Positions 19,128 to 30,036 of a DNA stretch of 64,000 nucleotides are shown here, piece by piece. Under the pieces are notes generated by a model. It was not told the origin of the DNA, searched no databases, and worked only from the letters and a program-made list of their open reading frames with translations. The stretch spans positions 8,846-72,845 of the forward strand of contig CAYUAI010000012.1 in the NCBI GenBank assembly GCA_964442745.1, read 5' to 3'. Origin of the DNA: CAYUAI01 sp964442745 (GTDB lineage: Bacteria; Pseudomonadota; Gammaproteobacteria; S012-40). The number at the start of each line of letters is the position of its first letter. The first letter of the stretch is position 1. Position numbers and translations under genes: made by a program.

Positions 19128-19516
19128 GTTTTATGCCTCCAAGTTTCAGTGTGAGTCGATTAAGATATGCGCAAGTTGTGCGTATACTTTCAAACTATAC
19201 AATATAGAGCTAGTCAAATATTATGCCAGCTAAATGACGTCAAGACGGGTTTCGTTACTGACGACCAGATGATCAGTCATTAGCGGGTAATTAATAAAGA
19301 GTATGTAGTGAATTTACATGCAAGTTCAATAAAACGCAAATCTTTATGATGATCTTTCCGCATTAATATTATTGTGGCGCTAAAACAGTGTATTTTTCAA
19401 GTTTTCAATTGGAAAATACACATAGGGTACAAGTCGTACGATTATTGATCGAAAATCTAGTAGAGATTTTAGGTAGCAAGGTGCCCATTGCTTGTTGTGT
19501 TAGTTAGCGGTTGGGT
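19128..19516. other. Intergenic stretch, no gene seen
   Basis: Nearly 390 bp between the end of the unknown 169-residue gene and trxA. It must contain the leftward trxA promoter. No coding frame, RNA gene or repeat could be supported by eye. Confidence 0.4.
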
Positions 19517-20026
19517 TTACTGTGAGAGCCGTTGCTTCACTCGCCAATGCCTCATGACTAAAATTTTTTCACCTCCTTTGCGATCTGCACATACTGGACA
19601 GCTTAAGTGTGCGAGCAGCAGGCTTTTGGGTTTTCTTCCGAGATCAATCAGTTGTGTTTGTTGTGCCCGCACGGTCGTGTGAATTGTTCCCATCGTACCA
19701 TAATGTAATGTTGCATGGATATGGTACGGTGAGGGTAAAAACTGGATATGATGAGAGGGTGAGTCTGCTGCCTTGAGCAAACGTAACATGTAACCCTTAA
19801 ACAGGCTGGTTTTGGTCATCGCAAAATTAGGCCATAATTCTTCTACGCCGAGTGCATTGATACTATGCGTTTGCTTGGCAACGGCAAGGTCATAGGCGAA
19901 TGGCATAAAAAAAAAGCATGACATAGGGAGGCGATGAACGCAGTATCCACCGAGGTCTATTGCCGTATCAGACCAATCGGGATAGATGTCAGGACAAAGG
20001 CATTGCTCTGCTGTCGTTTCATTCAT
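19517..20026 (-). CDS. Hypothetical protein paired with a cbb3-like membrane protein
   Basis: The 169-residue protein is not one I recognise. It is mostly soluble, has a Cys-containing N-terminus (EQCLCPDIYPDW), two hydrophobic stretches near residues 35-50, and a Cys pair CPVC close to the C-terminus that could bind a metal or redox partner. Its ATG overlaps the stop of the upstream oxidase-like gene (ATGA), so translation is coupled and a shared role is likely. Confidence 0.6.
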   Translation of the reverse strand: MNETTAEQCLCPDIYPDWSDTAIDLGGYCVHRLPMSCFFFMPFAYDLAVAKQTHSINALGVEELWPNFAMTKTSLFKGYMLRLLKAADSPSHHIQFLPSPYHIHATLHYGTMGTIHTTVRAQQTQLIDLGRKPKSLLLAHLSCPVCADRKGGEKILVMRHWRVKQRLSQ

Positions 20027-20538
20027 GGTGTTTTTTTGATTTTTCGGTACGTTAAAAAAACGTTAGCGAAAAAGATCCAAAATCCCATGCCCATGATGTT
20101 GGCAGCGATAGCAATGGTGGGTGTGTAATACTGGTGAACTTCTTCCATCTGCTCTGGAGCGGTTAATAGCAAGTGACCTTCCCAAAAGCCGAAAACAAGC
20201 AATGTGGTATAAAAGCAGGCAAGCCCAATGGTGGTCCACCAATAGGAATGTTCTAATAGCTTATAGGAATATAATCTTTGTCCAGATATGCGGGGAAGCA
20301 AGTAATAGGCGGCAGACATGAGAAATATAACAACCCCGCCGATTACATTAATATGCGCATGGGCAAGCGGATCGATCATATGCCCAGGGCCGCCATATGG
20401 ACTGCCAATGGAATCTAGGTAGGCTCGAATAGGTTTGATGACTTGTAATACGCCATGTATCGTGCCGATAAAGAAAAAACCGGCAGAGGTCACAATGAAT
20501 TTTAGGAGGCGTTTTTCTTCGTTTTGATACTCCAACAT
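20023..20538 (-). CDS. Short cbb3/NorB-like heme-copper oxidase subunit I homologue
   Basis: The 171-residue protein has four membrane segments. The centre, DPLAHAHINVIGGVVIFLMSAAYYLLPRI, closely resembles a transmembrane helix of cbb3 oxidase and NorB catalytic subunits, including the histidine region, but the protein is about one third of their length. It is either a specialised small family or a heme-binding accessory protein; a simple truncation is less likely because both ends look natural. It is coupled to the 169-residue protein downstream. Confidence 0.68.
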   Translation of the reverse strand: MLEYQNEEKRLLKFIVTSAGFFFIGTIHGVLQVIKPIRAYLDSIGSPYGGPGHMIDPLAHAHINVIGGVVIFLMSAAYYLLPRISGQRLYSYKLLEHSYWWTTIGLACFYTTLLVFGFWEGHLLLTAPEQMEEVHQYYTPTIAIAANIMGMGFWIFFANVFLTYRKIKKTP

Positions 20539-20821
20539 ACTAAATGCACTCTCAAGATTGGTATTTTAAGATAAATTGGACTTGATTTGCCAAATGATTC
20601 GCTTCTGTCTGGTGACGCTTGTTGCTCTAAATGCCTGATCGTCATCGTTGAATTGCTAAGCATGTTACCGCAGGCAGGGGGAATAGGGCAAGATCAGCTA
20701 AGGGAAGCCATGAGGTTTCAATGCTTTGTCGCTTTACATAAATCATATTGCTTGAGGCGCGGTTGATTTTCGCTTATAATTCCGGCCATTTTGTTAATTA
20801 TGGCATTTTAGGGGAATACTG

Positions 20822-21025
20822 ATGAAATCCGAGATTCACCCAAATTATAGTGAAATTTCAGTCACTTGTAGTTGTGGAAATGCGTTTCAAACGCGCTCTA
20901 CGTTGGATAAAGAGCTGCATATTGATGTCTGTTCTGAATGCCACCCTTTTTACACAGGCAAACAAAAAATTCTTGATACAGCGGGTCGGGTTGACAAATT
21001 CCGTCAAAAGTACGGCATTAAATAG
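20822..21025 (+). CDS. rpmE: 50S ribosomal protein L31 (zinc-binding form)
   Basis: A 67-residue protein beginning [20 protein letters not shown] with the four zinc ligands of the C+ form: CSC at residues 16-18, then C37 and C40 in [14 protein letters not shown]. The conserved end [11 protein letters not shown] is present. A GGGGAATACTG ribosome region precedes the ATG. Confidence 0.96.
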   Translation: MKSEIHPNYSEISVTCSCGNAFQTRSTLDKELHIDVCSECHPFYTGKQKILDTAGRVDKFRQKYGIK

Positions 21026-21052
21026 CTGATTTTTAACGTATTTCGTTGGCTG

Positions 21053-21850
21053 TTGAACACGAAATATGTTCAGATTATTAGTCAAGGCATTGTGCGTCTT
21101 TGCAATGTAGGACTGGCTGTTATTTCTTTCTTTGGCTTTGCGAATGCAAGCGAATGTCCAGCGGATCGAATCGATGAGCGTGTCACTGTTCGGTATGTTG
21201 TTGACGGTGACACTTTATGGCTTAATGATGGCCGAAAAGTGCGCATGGCGGGTGTAAATGCACCGGAAACAGCCCATCACTCTCAGCCTGCTGAGCCATT
21301 TGCAAGTAAATCACTTCGTGCTTTAAAGCGGTTTTTAAAAAACTCACCAACAATAAGTTTACGGTTTGAGCGGGTTCGCAAGGATCGTTATCAACGCTTG
21401 TTAGCGCATGTGTTTACCGAAAGCGGTATGAATGTGCAAGCTTTTCTTCTTCAGAGAGGATTAGCTGCGCAAATTACCATACCGCCTAATACCTGGCAGG
21501 CGGAATGTTATGCAACGCTGGAAAGGAAAGCGATATCGAAGCGATTGAATATGTGGTCTCACCCACGGTTTATGCCGTGGGAGGTGAGTGACATCAAGCT
21601 TCCTCTCCATGGTTTTTACCGTATCTCTGGTGTTATCAGTGCGGTTAGTCACAGCCGATCATCCATTTGGTTGCAGCTCACCAATCAATTTTCTTTACGT
21701 ATCATGCGCAAAGACTTACCGTATTTTCATCCGGTTGATATCAATAAGCTGAAAAATAAGCGAGTCATCGCAAAAGGGTGGTTATTCCCTTATAAGAAGA
21801 GATCGAATATGTTGGTTAGGCATTTCCGATCCTTGGACGTGATCAATTGA
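21053..21850 (+). CDS. Secreted staphylococcal-nuclease-like protein
   Basis: The 265-residue protein has an N-terminal hydrophobic segment (VGLAVISFFGFANA) and an SNase domain at about residues 43-150: VRYVVDGDTLWLNDGRKVRMAGVNAPE with the calcium and catalytic residues, and RKDRYQRLLAHVF with the active-site arginine region. About 100 further residues form an additional beta-rich domain (FYRISGVISAVSHSRSSIWL) that may be an OB-like fold. The start is uncertain: TTG at 21053 or GTG at 21092, the latter giving a more compact signal peptide. Confidence 0.82.
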   Translation: MNTKYVQIISQGIVRLCNVGLAVISFFGFANASECPADRIDERVTVRYVVDGDTLWLNDGRKVRMAGVNAPETAHHSQPAEPFASKSLRALKRFLKNSPTISLRFERVRKDRYQRLLAHVFTESGMNVQAFLLQRGLAAQITIPPNTWQAECYATLERKAISKRLNMWSHPRFMPWEVSDIKLPLHGFYRISGVISAVSHSRSSIWLQLTNQFSLRIMRKDLPYFHPVDINKLKNKRVIAKGWLFPYKKRSNMLVRHFRSLDVIN

Positions 21851-21948
21851 GCTTAACAAGCGGTTTGCTTTAGGGTGATTCTTCATCGGTTTGTACACGA
21901 GTTTAGTGTTTATTTCAGTATTTAACGAATACGCTAGGGATGATTTTT

Positions 21949-23193
21949 ATGTCAGATTTTAAAGAGCAGGCGCTTGAATATCACGCCGGTGATACGCCGG
22001 GTAAGTTAGCTATTCAATTGACTAAGCCTTGTGTAACACAGCTTGACTTGTCATTGGCTTATACGCCAGGTGTGGCTGAACCGGTGCGTGCCATTGCCAC
22101 TGATGAGACGGCGGCGTATCGTTATACGGCGAAAGGAAATTTGGTTGGTGTTATTACCGATGGTAGCGCTGTGTTAGGGTTAGGTAACGTAGGTGCGCTT
22201 GCTAGCAAGCCTGTGATGGAAGGCAAAGCGGTCTTGTTTAAGTGTTTTGCGAATATTGACGTGTTTGATATTGAGATTGATGCGCAGTCGACAGCATCAT
22301 TTATTGAGGCAGTGGCGGCCATTGCTCCGACCTTTGGTGGCATCAATCTGGAAGATATTGCAGCCCCACAATGTTTTGAAATTGAAAGTATTCTGCAGCA
22401 ACGTTTGAATATCCCAGTATTTCATGATGATCAGCATGGCACCGCGATTATTATTGCTGCCGGGTTATTGAATGCCGTTGAATTACAGCAAAAGCAATTA
22501 ACAGACATTAAAGTCGTGTGTCTTGGTGCGGGAGCGGCGGGTATTGCTTCCATGCGACTGTTAATTGATCTGGGAGTGAAGCCGGATAATATTTTTTTAG
22601 TGGATAGAAAAGGGGTGATTCACACGGATCGAGATGATCTAAACGAATATAAAAAAGCGCTTGCTGTGCAGACGAGTGCTCGCACTTTGGCTGATGCTGT
22701 GGATGGGGCTGATGTATTTATTGGTGTTTCTGGTCCGGATTTATTGTCTCCTGCAATGTTGAAGACGATGGCAGCTAAACCTATCGTCTTTGCGCTATCT
22801 AATCCTGATCCTGAGATCAAACCGGCATTAGCCATGAGTGTGCGAAGTGATTTGATTATGGCGACTGGTCGGAGCGACTACCCGAATCAAGTGAATAATG
22901 TGTTGGGGTTTCCCTTTATTTTTCGGGGAGCGTTGGATGTACGGGCAACCTGTATCAATCGAGAAATGGAAATTGCGGCGACGCATGCCTTGAGTGGCTT
23001 AGCAAAAAAACCGGTCCCTCAATCAATTTTAGACGCTTACGGAGTGTCCAGTATGGAATTTGGGCCAGATTATATTATTCCAAAGCCATTGGATAAGCGA
23101 TTGGTTGATTTTGTCGCATCAGCGGTGGCTAAAGCTGCCGTGGACAGCGCTGTGGCTTTAATGCCTTATCCATCTCATTATCCGAAAATTTAA
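21949..23193 (+). CDS. NAD(P)-dependent malic enzyme, short form
   Basis: Decarboxylates malate to pyruvate. The ATG at 21949 is preferred over 21940 because AGGG lies ten bases before it. The 414-residue protein has the bacterial malic domain (LSLAYTPGVAEPVRAIA, the catalytic lysine in LASKPVMEGKAVLFK, the metal ligands in INLEDIAAPQCFEIE and FHDDQHGTAI) and an NAD-binding domain with GAGAAG. It lacks the phosphotransacetylase extension of MaeB. Confidence 0.93.
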   Translation: MSDFKEQALEYHAGDTPGKLAIQLTKPCVTQLDLSLAYTPGVAEPVRAIATDETAAYRYTAKGNLVGVITDGSAVLGLGNVGALASKPVMEGKAVLFKCFANIDVFDIEIDAQSTASFIEAVAAIAPTFGGINLEDIAAPQCFEIESILQQRLNIPVFHDDQHGTAIIIAAGLLNAVELQQKQLTDIKVVCLGAGAAGIASMRLLIDLGVKPDNIFLVDRKGVIHTDRDDLNEYKKALAVQTSARTLADAVDGADVFIGVSGPDLLSPAMLKTMAAKPIVFALSNPDPEIKPALAMSVRSDLIMATGRSDYPNQVNNVLGFPFIFRGALDVRATCINREMEIAATHALSGLAKKPVPQSILDAYGVSSMEFGPDYIIPKPLDKRLVDFVASAVAKAAVDSAVALMPYPSHYPKI

Positions 23194-23215
23194 TTCATCA
23201 AAAAAGTTAGCTATC

Positions 23216-23821
23216 TTATTCTGCCAGCAATGCTTTTAATTGTTCGATTGAAGCGCGCTCTAGTGTTTGTTGGGAGCGCTTTGCGGCTTGTCTGAGATTT
23301 TTTTCTGGAAAAACCATTAGATCGATGGTTGTTTCGCCCGCGATAAAACTAAAAACAGGAATATGTATTTTTTTTGTTTCGTTAATGCTAATGAACCGGT
23401 CACTGAGATGGTGAGGAATATGGCTTTCAATGAGTTTTATATTGATTTCTTCTGCTGCTGGGGCGAACACATGAATGCTAATGGATGAATGGGCATGGGC
23501 TGTACCGTTGAGTATAGGTCCGACTAAACGAGGCGTATAGTCCTTAAAGAATTCCATTGCCTGCAAGGCGGCTTTACGCAAGCGATATATGATTGCTGAG
23601 TGTGTGTTACCGTAAAAAATACGCTGGTAAGATTGTAATGCCATTTCAATCTCTTTGTCTTTTGGTAATTTATTGAGTGGAATCGCCAGTTTTTCTGCCA
23701 TTTTTCTTTTGGCGGCGGGTGTATTTTCCATATACCCCTCAGCCAGGCGACGAGCAATAAGTTGAGCCAGTGCTTCTTGGTCTCGCTGTTTGTCATTTCT
23801 GCGCATTATCATTCTTATCAT
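23216..23821 (-). CDS. Hypothetical protein with possible nucleotidyltransferase-like core
   Basis: The 201-residue protein has a basic helical N-terminal half and a C-terminal half with the pattern LVGPILNGTAHAHSSISIHVFA, which loosely recalls the GS-x9-DxD nucleotidyltransferase motif but lacks the paired acidic residues. The end is helical (ASIEQLKALLAE). It lies 5 bp downstream of mrcA and is probably co-transcribed. Several in-frame ATG codons near the start leave the N-terminus uncertain. Confidence 0.55.
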   Translation of the reverse strand: MIRMIMRRNDKQRDQEALAQLIARRLAEGYMENTPAAKRKMAEKLAIPLNKLPKDKEIEMALQSYQRIFYGNTHSAIIYRLRKAALQAMEFFKDYTPRLVGPILNGTAHAHSSISIHVFAPAAEEINIKLIESHIPHHLSDRFISINETKKIHIPVFSFIAGETTIDLMVFPEKNLRQAAKRSQQTLERASIEQLKALLAE

Positions 23822-23826
23822 TTTTG

Positions 23827-26295
23827 TTAGAAAATAATGATTTCATCGCCAGAGGATTCTGATGAAACGTCTGTATTATGCGAAGCCTTTGTTTCGGCGC
23901 GTTGTTTCGGCGCATCCCCAATACGGAACGTTTCAAAGATGGGGCGAGGTGTTTGGGAATTTGCTAGTAATCCGGTCTTGGGGTCAATTCTGACAGTGAC
24001 CATGCCGGGTGGTTTGGTAAACGGCGTTTCCGGAGTATTTTGCAAGGCGGTTCGCATATAACGAATCCACATGGGCAGTGCTGCTCGGGCACCAGACTCT
24101 CTGTCACCCAGTGGCCTTGGATTATCAAATCCAACCCAGGCCGTGGTGGTAATGTCTCCATTAAAGCCAGAGAACCAGGCATCGTGTTGGTCATTGGTTG
24201 TCCCCGTTTTACCTGCAATGTCTCCTCTGTTGAGAGCTTTGGCTCGTCGCCCTGTGCCGTACTTGATAATATCGCGCATCATTGACGTCATTATGTATAC
24301 ATTTCTTTCCTCTACGACCCGTTTGGCGATATTAAGAGCGGGTTGATGCGGATTTTTACCCGTCAAATTGGCTTGTTGTAATAAGCTAATGCCGTCATCG
24401 AACGAGGGGCAGTCTTTGCAGGCGGTACTTGGTGTGGCACGCATAATGACTTCCTGGTCCGCATTTTCAATGCGTGAAATAATATAGGGGGTGACAAAAT
24501 ATCCGCCGTTGGAAAAGATGGCATAACCGCGTGCAATTTCCAGAGGGCTAAGGGTGGCGCTACCTAATGCCAGTGACAAATTGCGAGGTAGTTTGTCCGC
24601 GTTAAAACCAAATCGCTTCACATAATTGATGGCATAATCAACACCAATGCTGCGCAGTAGTCTTATGGATACTAAATTGCGAGAGTTGACTAATGCTTTT
24701 CGTAACCGGGTAGGACCGAAAAATTTACCGCTGTAATTTTCAGGGCGCCAGGTATCTTCTAGGCTGCGGTCACTAAATACAACGGGAGCGTCATTGATCA
24801 ATGTTGATGCGGTATAACCTTTGTCGATTGCTGAGGAATAAACAAATGGCTTGAAGTTTGAGCCGGGTTGCCGCTTGGCTTGAGTGGCGCGATTGAATTT
24901 ACTTTCATTAAAGTCATATCCGCCAATGATGGCCTTTATCGCTCCATTTTTGGAGTCTAGCGACACTAAGGCGCCAGAGACTTGAGGGATTTGTACTAGC
25001 ATCCAGGTTCCATCTTTATGCGCTTGTACGCGGATAATGTCACCAATACGCATTATTTCCGCTGTTGTTTTCGGTGCGGCTTTGGTGCGATTGCCATCAA
25101 TGTACAGGCTGGCCCAGCTCATGCTACGCCAACAAAGCCAAATAACTTTGCCGCTTTTGCCGCTATGGAGGTAAACGGCAGCGGATTGTTCGCCAGTCTC
25201 AATGACAATGCCGGCAGGTAATAATGGGACTTTACGGATATTTTTTAATGCGTCTAGCCATTCATCAGGCTCGGATGCTTCGAGCTCGTCAATATGACCC
25301 TCCGCACCTCGGTAACCGTGGCGTAACTCATAGTTGATCAATGCGTTACGCAGGCTGTCATTAGCTGCCATCTGTAGTCTTGAATCAATGGACGTATAGA
25401 CGTTGAATCCTTTGGTATACGCTTTGCTGCCATATTGCGCGATCATTTTTTTGCGAACCATTTCGGCCGCATGGGGAGCATTTATTTCGATATTTTGTTG
25501 ATGCACGAGGGCTGTCACAGGTTCTTGAGTGGTGTTTTGGTAAGTTTGCGCACTGATGAAGTTAAGTTCAAACATACGTCTTAGCACATAATTGCGACGT
25601 AGTAATGCACGCTTTGGATTTACAATGGGATTAAACTTAGAGGGGGCTTTAGGTAGGCCGGCGATCATTGCATACTGGGCGAGATTTAGTTTGTCAATAT
25701 TTTGGCCATAATATACTTTGGCGGCAGCACCTACGCCATAGGCGCGATTTCCTAAATATATTTTATTGAGATAGAGTTCAAGAATTTCATTTTTACTTAG
25801 AAATTGCTCTATTTTTAGTGCCAGTAATATCTCGTTAAACTTCCGTAGGAATGTTTTTTCACTGCTCAAAAAGAAATTACGAGCAACTTGCATGGTGATT
25901 GTGCTGCCACCTTGGGCTTTTTTGCCGGTAGTGATCAATAAAGCTGCAGCGCGTAAAATACCTTGGTAGTCAACGCCTGGATGCTGGTAAAAACGATCAT
26001 CTTCTGACGCGAGAATGGCTTTCACCAAAACATCGGGAATTCTTTCAAAGGTTAATGGATAGCGGCGTTTCTCACCAAATTCACTGATTAATTTATTGTC
26101 GGCCGAATAAACTCTTAAAGGGACTTGAAACTTTATTTCTCGTAAGCTCTCGATGGACGGTAGTTTAGGCGAGAGATAATAATATAAGCCTGCAGCGACC
26201 AAAATACCACTTAACATCGCGCCTGCTCCGATAAAAAAAAGCCATTTTAATGCAAAAAATAAGGGATTATGCTTGGTTGTGCTAGTCGTTTTCAT
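23827..26295 (-). CDS. mrcA: Penicillin-binding protein 1A
   Basis: The 822-residue class A PBP has an N-terminal membrane anchor, then the glycosyltransferase domain (ILASEDDRFYQHPGVDYQGI with the catalytic glutamate, GGSTITMQVARNFF, KNEILELYLNKIYLG). An OB-like insert follows at about residues 320-430. The transpeptidase has SxxK in PGSNFKPF, the SRN triad and KTGTTND. It polymerises and cross-links peptidoglycan. It is divergent from pilMNOPQ, the usual order in gammaproteobacteria. Confidence 0.95.
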   Translation of the reverse strand: MKTTSTTKHNPLFFALKWLFFIGAGAMLSGILVAAGLYYYLSPKLPSIESLREIKFQVPLRVYSADNKLISEFGEKRRYPLTFERIPDVLVKAILASEDDRFYQHPGVDYQGILRAAALLITTGKKAQGGSTITMQVARNFFLSSEKTFLRKFNEILLALKIEQFLSKNEILELYLNKIYLGNRAYGVGAAAKVYYGQNIDKLNLAQYAMIAGLPKAPSKFNPIVNPKRALLRRNYVLRRMFELNFISAQTYQNTTQEPVTALVHQQNIEINAPHAAEMVRKKMIAQYGSKAYTKGFNVYTSIDSRLQMAANDSLRNALINYELRHGYRGAEGHIDELEASEPDEWLDALKNIRKVPLLPAGIVIETGEQSAAVYLHSGKSGKVIWLCWRSMSWASLYIDGNRTKAAPKTTAEIMRIGDIIRVQAHKDGTWMLVQIPQVSGALVSLDSKNGAIKAIIGGYDFNESKFNRATQAKRQPGSNFKPFVYSSAIDKGYTASTLINDAPVVFSDRSLEDTWRPENYSGKFFGPTRLRKALVNSRNLVSIRLLRSIGVDYAINYVKRFGFNADKLPRNLSLALGSATLSPLEIARGYAIFSNGGYFVTPYIISRIENADQEVIMRATPSTACKDCPSFDDGISLLQQANLTGKNPHQPALNIAKRVVEERNVYIMTSMMRDIIKYGTGRRAKALNRGDIAGKTGTTNDQHDAWFSGFNGDITTTAWVGFDNPRPLGDRESGARAALPMWIRYMRTALQNTPETPFTKPPGMVTVRIDPKTGLLANSQTPRPIFETFRIGDAPKQRAETKASHNTDVSSESSGDEIIIF

Positions 26296-28273
<1,978 letters not shown>

Positions 28274-28274
<1 letters not shown>

Positions 28275-28819
28275 TGGCAAGGATTAATTTATTACCCTGG
28301 CGGGATACGCGGCGAAAAGAACGAGAGCGTCGTTTTTATATTTCTGCTGTACTCTCTGCGGCGGCGATGGTAGGCATTATTGTCTATGGTCATATGTTTA
28401 TGGAAGGGCGTATGAATGATCAGCGTGATCGCAATAAGTTCTTAGAGGAGCAGATTGTGAACGTTGATAAAGAAATTGCTGCAATAAAGACTTTAGAGAA
28501 GGACAAAGAGCGACTTCTCAAACGTATGAATGTTATCCAGGAATTGCAAGGGAGTCGAGCAGAAGTTGTTCATTTGTTTGAGGAATTAGTAAATGCAATT
28601 CCTGAAGGTGCACAGCTTTTAAAAATAGAACATTCGGGGGCGATTGTGAATATTGAAGGCGTTGCAGAATCCAATGCGAGAGTTTCTGCATTCATGCGTA
28701 ACTTAGATAAGTCCCCTTGGCTGAAAAACCCAGAGCTTGTTGTCATTGATTCAAGTACAAGGAAACATGCTGGCTCAAGTTGGTTTTCTTTGAAAGTGCA
28801 ACGAGTTCAAGCTAATTAA
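28274..28819 (+). CDS. pilN: Type IV pilus assembly protein PilN
   Basis: The 181-residue bitopic protein starts MARINLLPWRDTRRKERERR, the conserved PilM-binding peptide, followed by one membrane helix (about residues 24-44), a coiled coil, and a ferredoxin-like periplasmic domain (INVEGVAES-like NIEGVAESNARVSAFMRNL). It forms the alignment complex with PilO and PilP. Confidence 0.94.
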
Positions 28820-28834
28820 AAGGAAGGTCATATT

Positions 28835-29449
28835 TTGAATTTTGCTGAACTAAACGAGTTGGATTTTAACAATATCGGCAATTGGTCCGTATCTCTAAAA
28901 ATTTTTTCCATCGTTATTGTTTGTGTTGTTATCTTGGGGGCAGGTTACTGGTTTGATACAAAAGATCAGATTGATACTTTAGAATCAATTGAAAAAAAAG
29001 AAAATGAATTGAAAAAAGTCTTTGAAAGAAAGCAAAAAAAGGCTGCAAATTTAGATGGCTATCAACAGCAAATGCGCGAAATTGAACGAACATTTGGTTC
29101 TTTGCTGAGGCAGTTGCCAAGTAGAACAGAAGTTGCTGATTTACTCACGGATATAAGTCAAACGGGTTTGTCCAGTGGCCTAGAGTTTGAACTGTTTAAA
29201 CCTAAAAGCGAAATACCTATGGATTTTTATGTTGAGTTGCCTATCGAGCTAAGAGTGAAAGGTCGATATCATGAGCTAGGGCAGTTTATCGGTGGTGTCG
29301 CTGGATTGCCGCGAATTGTGACACTCCATGGGTTTTCTGTTAGTAGATCGAAGAATAAAGGGGCTGGCGAACTTGTGATGCAGGCAACAGCTAAAACATA
29401 TCGCTACCTGGATGAAAAAGAATTAGAGAAATTAAGTGGTAAGAAATAA
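28835..29449 (+). CDS. pilO: Type IV pilus assembly protein PilO
   Basis: The 204-residue protein starts with TTG behind a strong AGGAAGGT ribosome site. It has a short cytoplasmic part (FNNIGNWSVSLKIF), one membrane helix (IVIVCVVILGAGYWF), a coiled coil rich in Lys/Glu, and the PilO core ending ATAKTYRYLD. It pairs with PilN in the periplasm. Its stop overlaps the pilP start. Confidence 0.92.
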   Translation: MNFAELNELDFNNIGNWSVSLKIFSIVIVCVVILGAGYWFDTKDQIDTLESIEKKENELKKVFERKQKKAANLDGYQQQMREIERTFGSLLRQLPSRTEVADLLTDISQTGLSSGLEFELFKPKSEIPMDFYVELPIELRVKGRYHELGQFIGGVAGLPRIVTLHGFSVSRSKNKGAGELVMQATAKTYRYLDEKELEKLSGKK

Positions 29450-30018
29450 TGGAAAAAAATATAAAGCGAGTTAGCTTAAAAAAAAATTCAATGAAGCATT
29501 ATATGAAAAAATTATTGTTGATTATGGGTTGCCTTACTCTTGTGGCATGCGACGATAATAATATGAGTGATTTGCAAGAATATATTAAAGAAACTAAGGC
29601 GAAGTTTAAAGGAAAAGTAGAACCATTGCCTGCAATTATACCTTACGAAAATTATGAATACCAAGTCTCGGAACAAAGAGATCCTTTTGTTCCATCAATG
29701 TCTCTAGTCAAAACAATTACCCTTAAACGGGCCTATACGGGCTTCAAACCGAATGAATCTCGTCTAAGAGAAGAGCTTGAGTCATATGCTTTAAAAGCAC
29801 TTCAAATGGTTGGCATGATGGTTAAGGAAGGCCAAGAATGGGCTGTTATTAAAGCACCAGATGGGACTATTTATCGAGTTAAGAAAGGTAGCCATATAGG
29901 AGAAAGGCATGGTGAAATTATTAATATCTCAGAAACAAAAATTGAAATAAAAGAAATAGTAGAAGATGGATTAGGCGGATGGATAGAACGCCCTAATACG
30001 CTCGTTTTGACACAGTAA
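29449..30018 (+). CDS. pilP: Type IV pilus lipoprotein PilP
   Basis: The 189-residue product has a lipobox LTLVAC; an internal ATG (29503) would start exactly at the signal peptide MKKLLLIMGCLTLVAC, so the first 18 residues may be dispensable. The mature part has YEVSEQRDPF-like YQVSEQRDPFVPS, and the C-terminal beta domain LQMVGMMVKEGQEWAVIKAPDGTIYRVKKGSHIG typical of PilP. It connects the PilNO pair to the PilQ secretin. Confidence 0.91.
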   Translation: MEKNIKRVSLKKNSMKHYMKKLLLIMGCLTLVACDDNNMSDLQEYIKETKAKFKGKVEPLPAIIPYENYEYQVSEQRDPFVPSMSLVKTITLKRAYTGFKPNESRLREELESYALKALQMVGMMVKEGQEWAVIKAPDGTIYRVKKGSHIGERHGEIINISETKIEIKEIVEDGLGGWIERPNTLVLTQ

Positions 30019-30036
30019 TCCCAGATTGAAAAGGGT

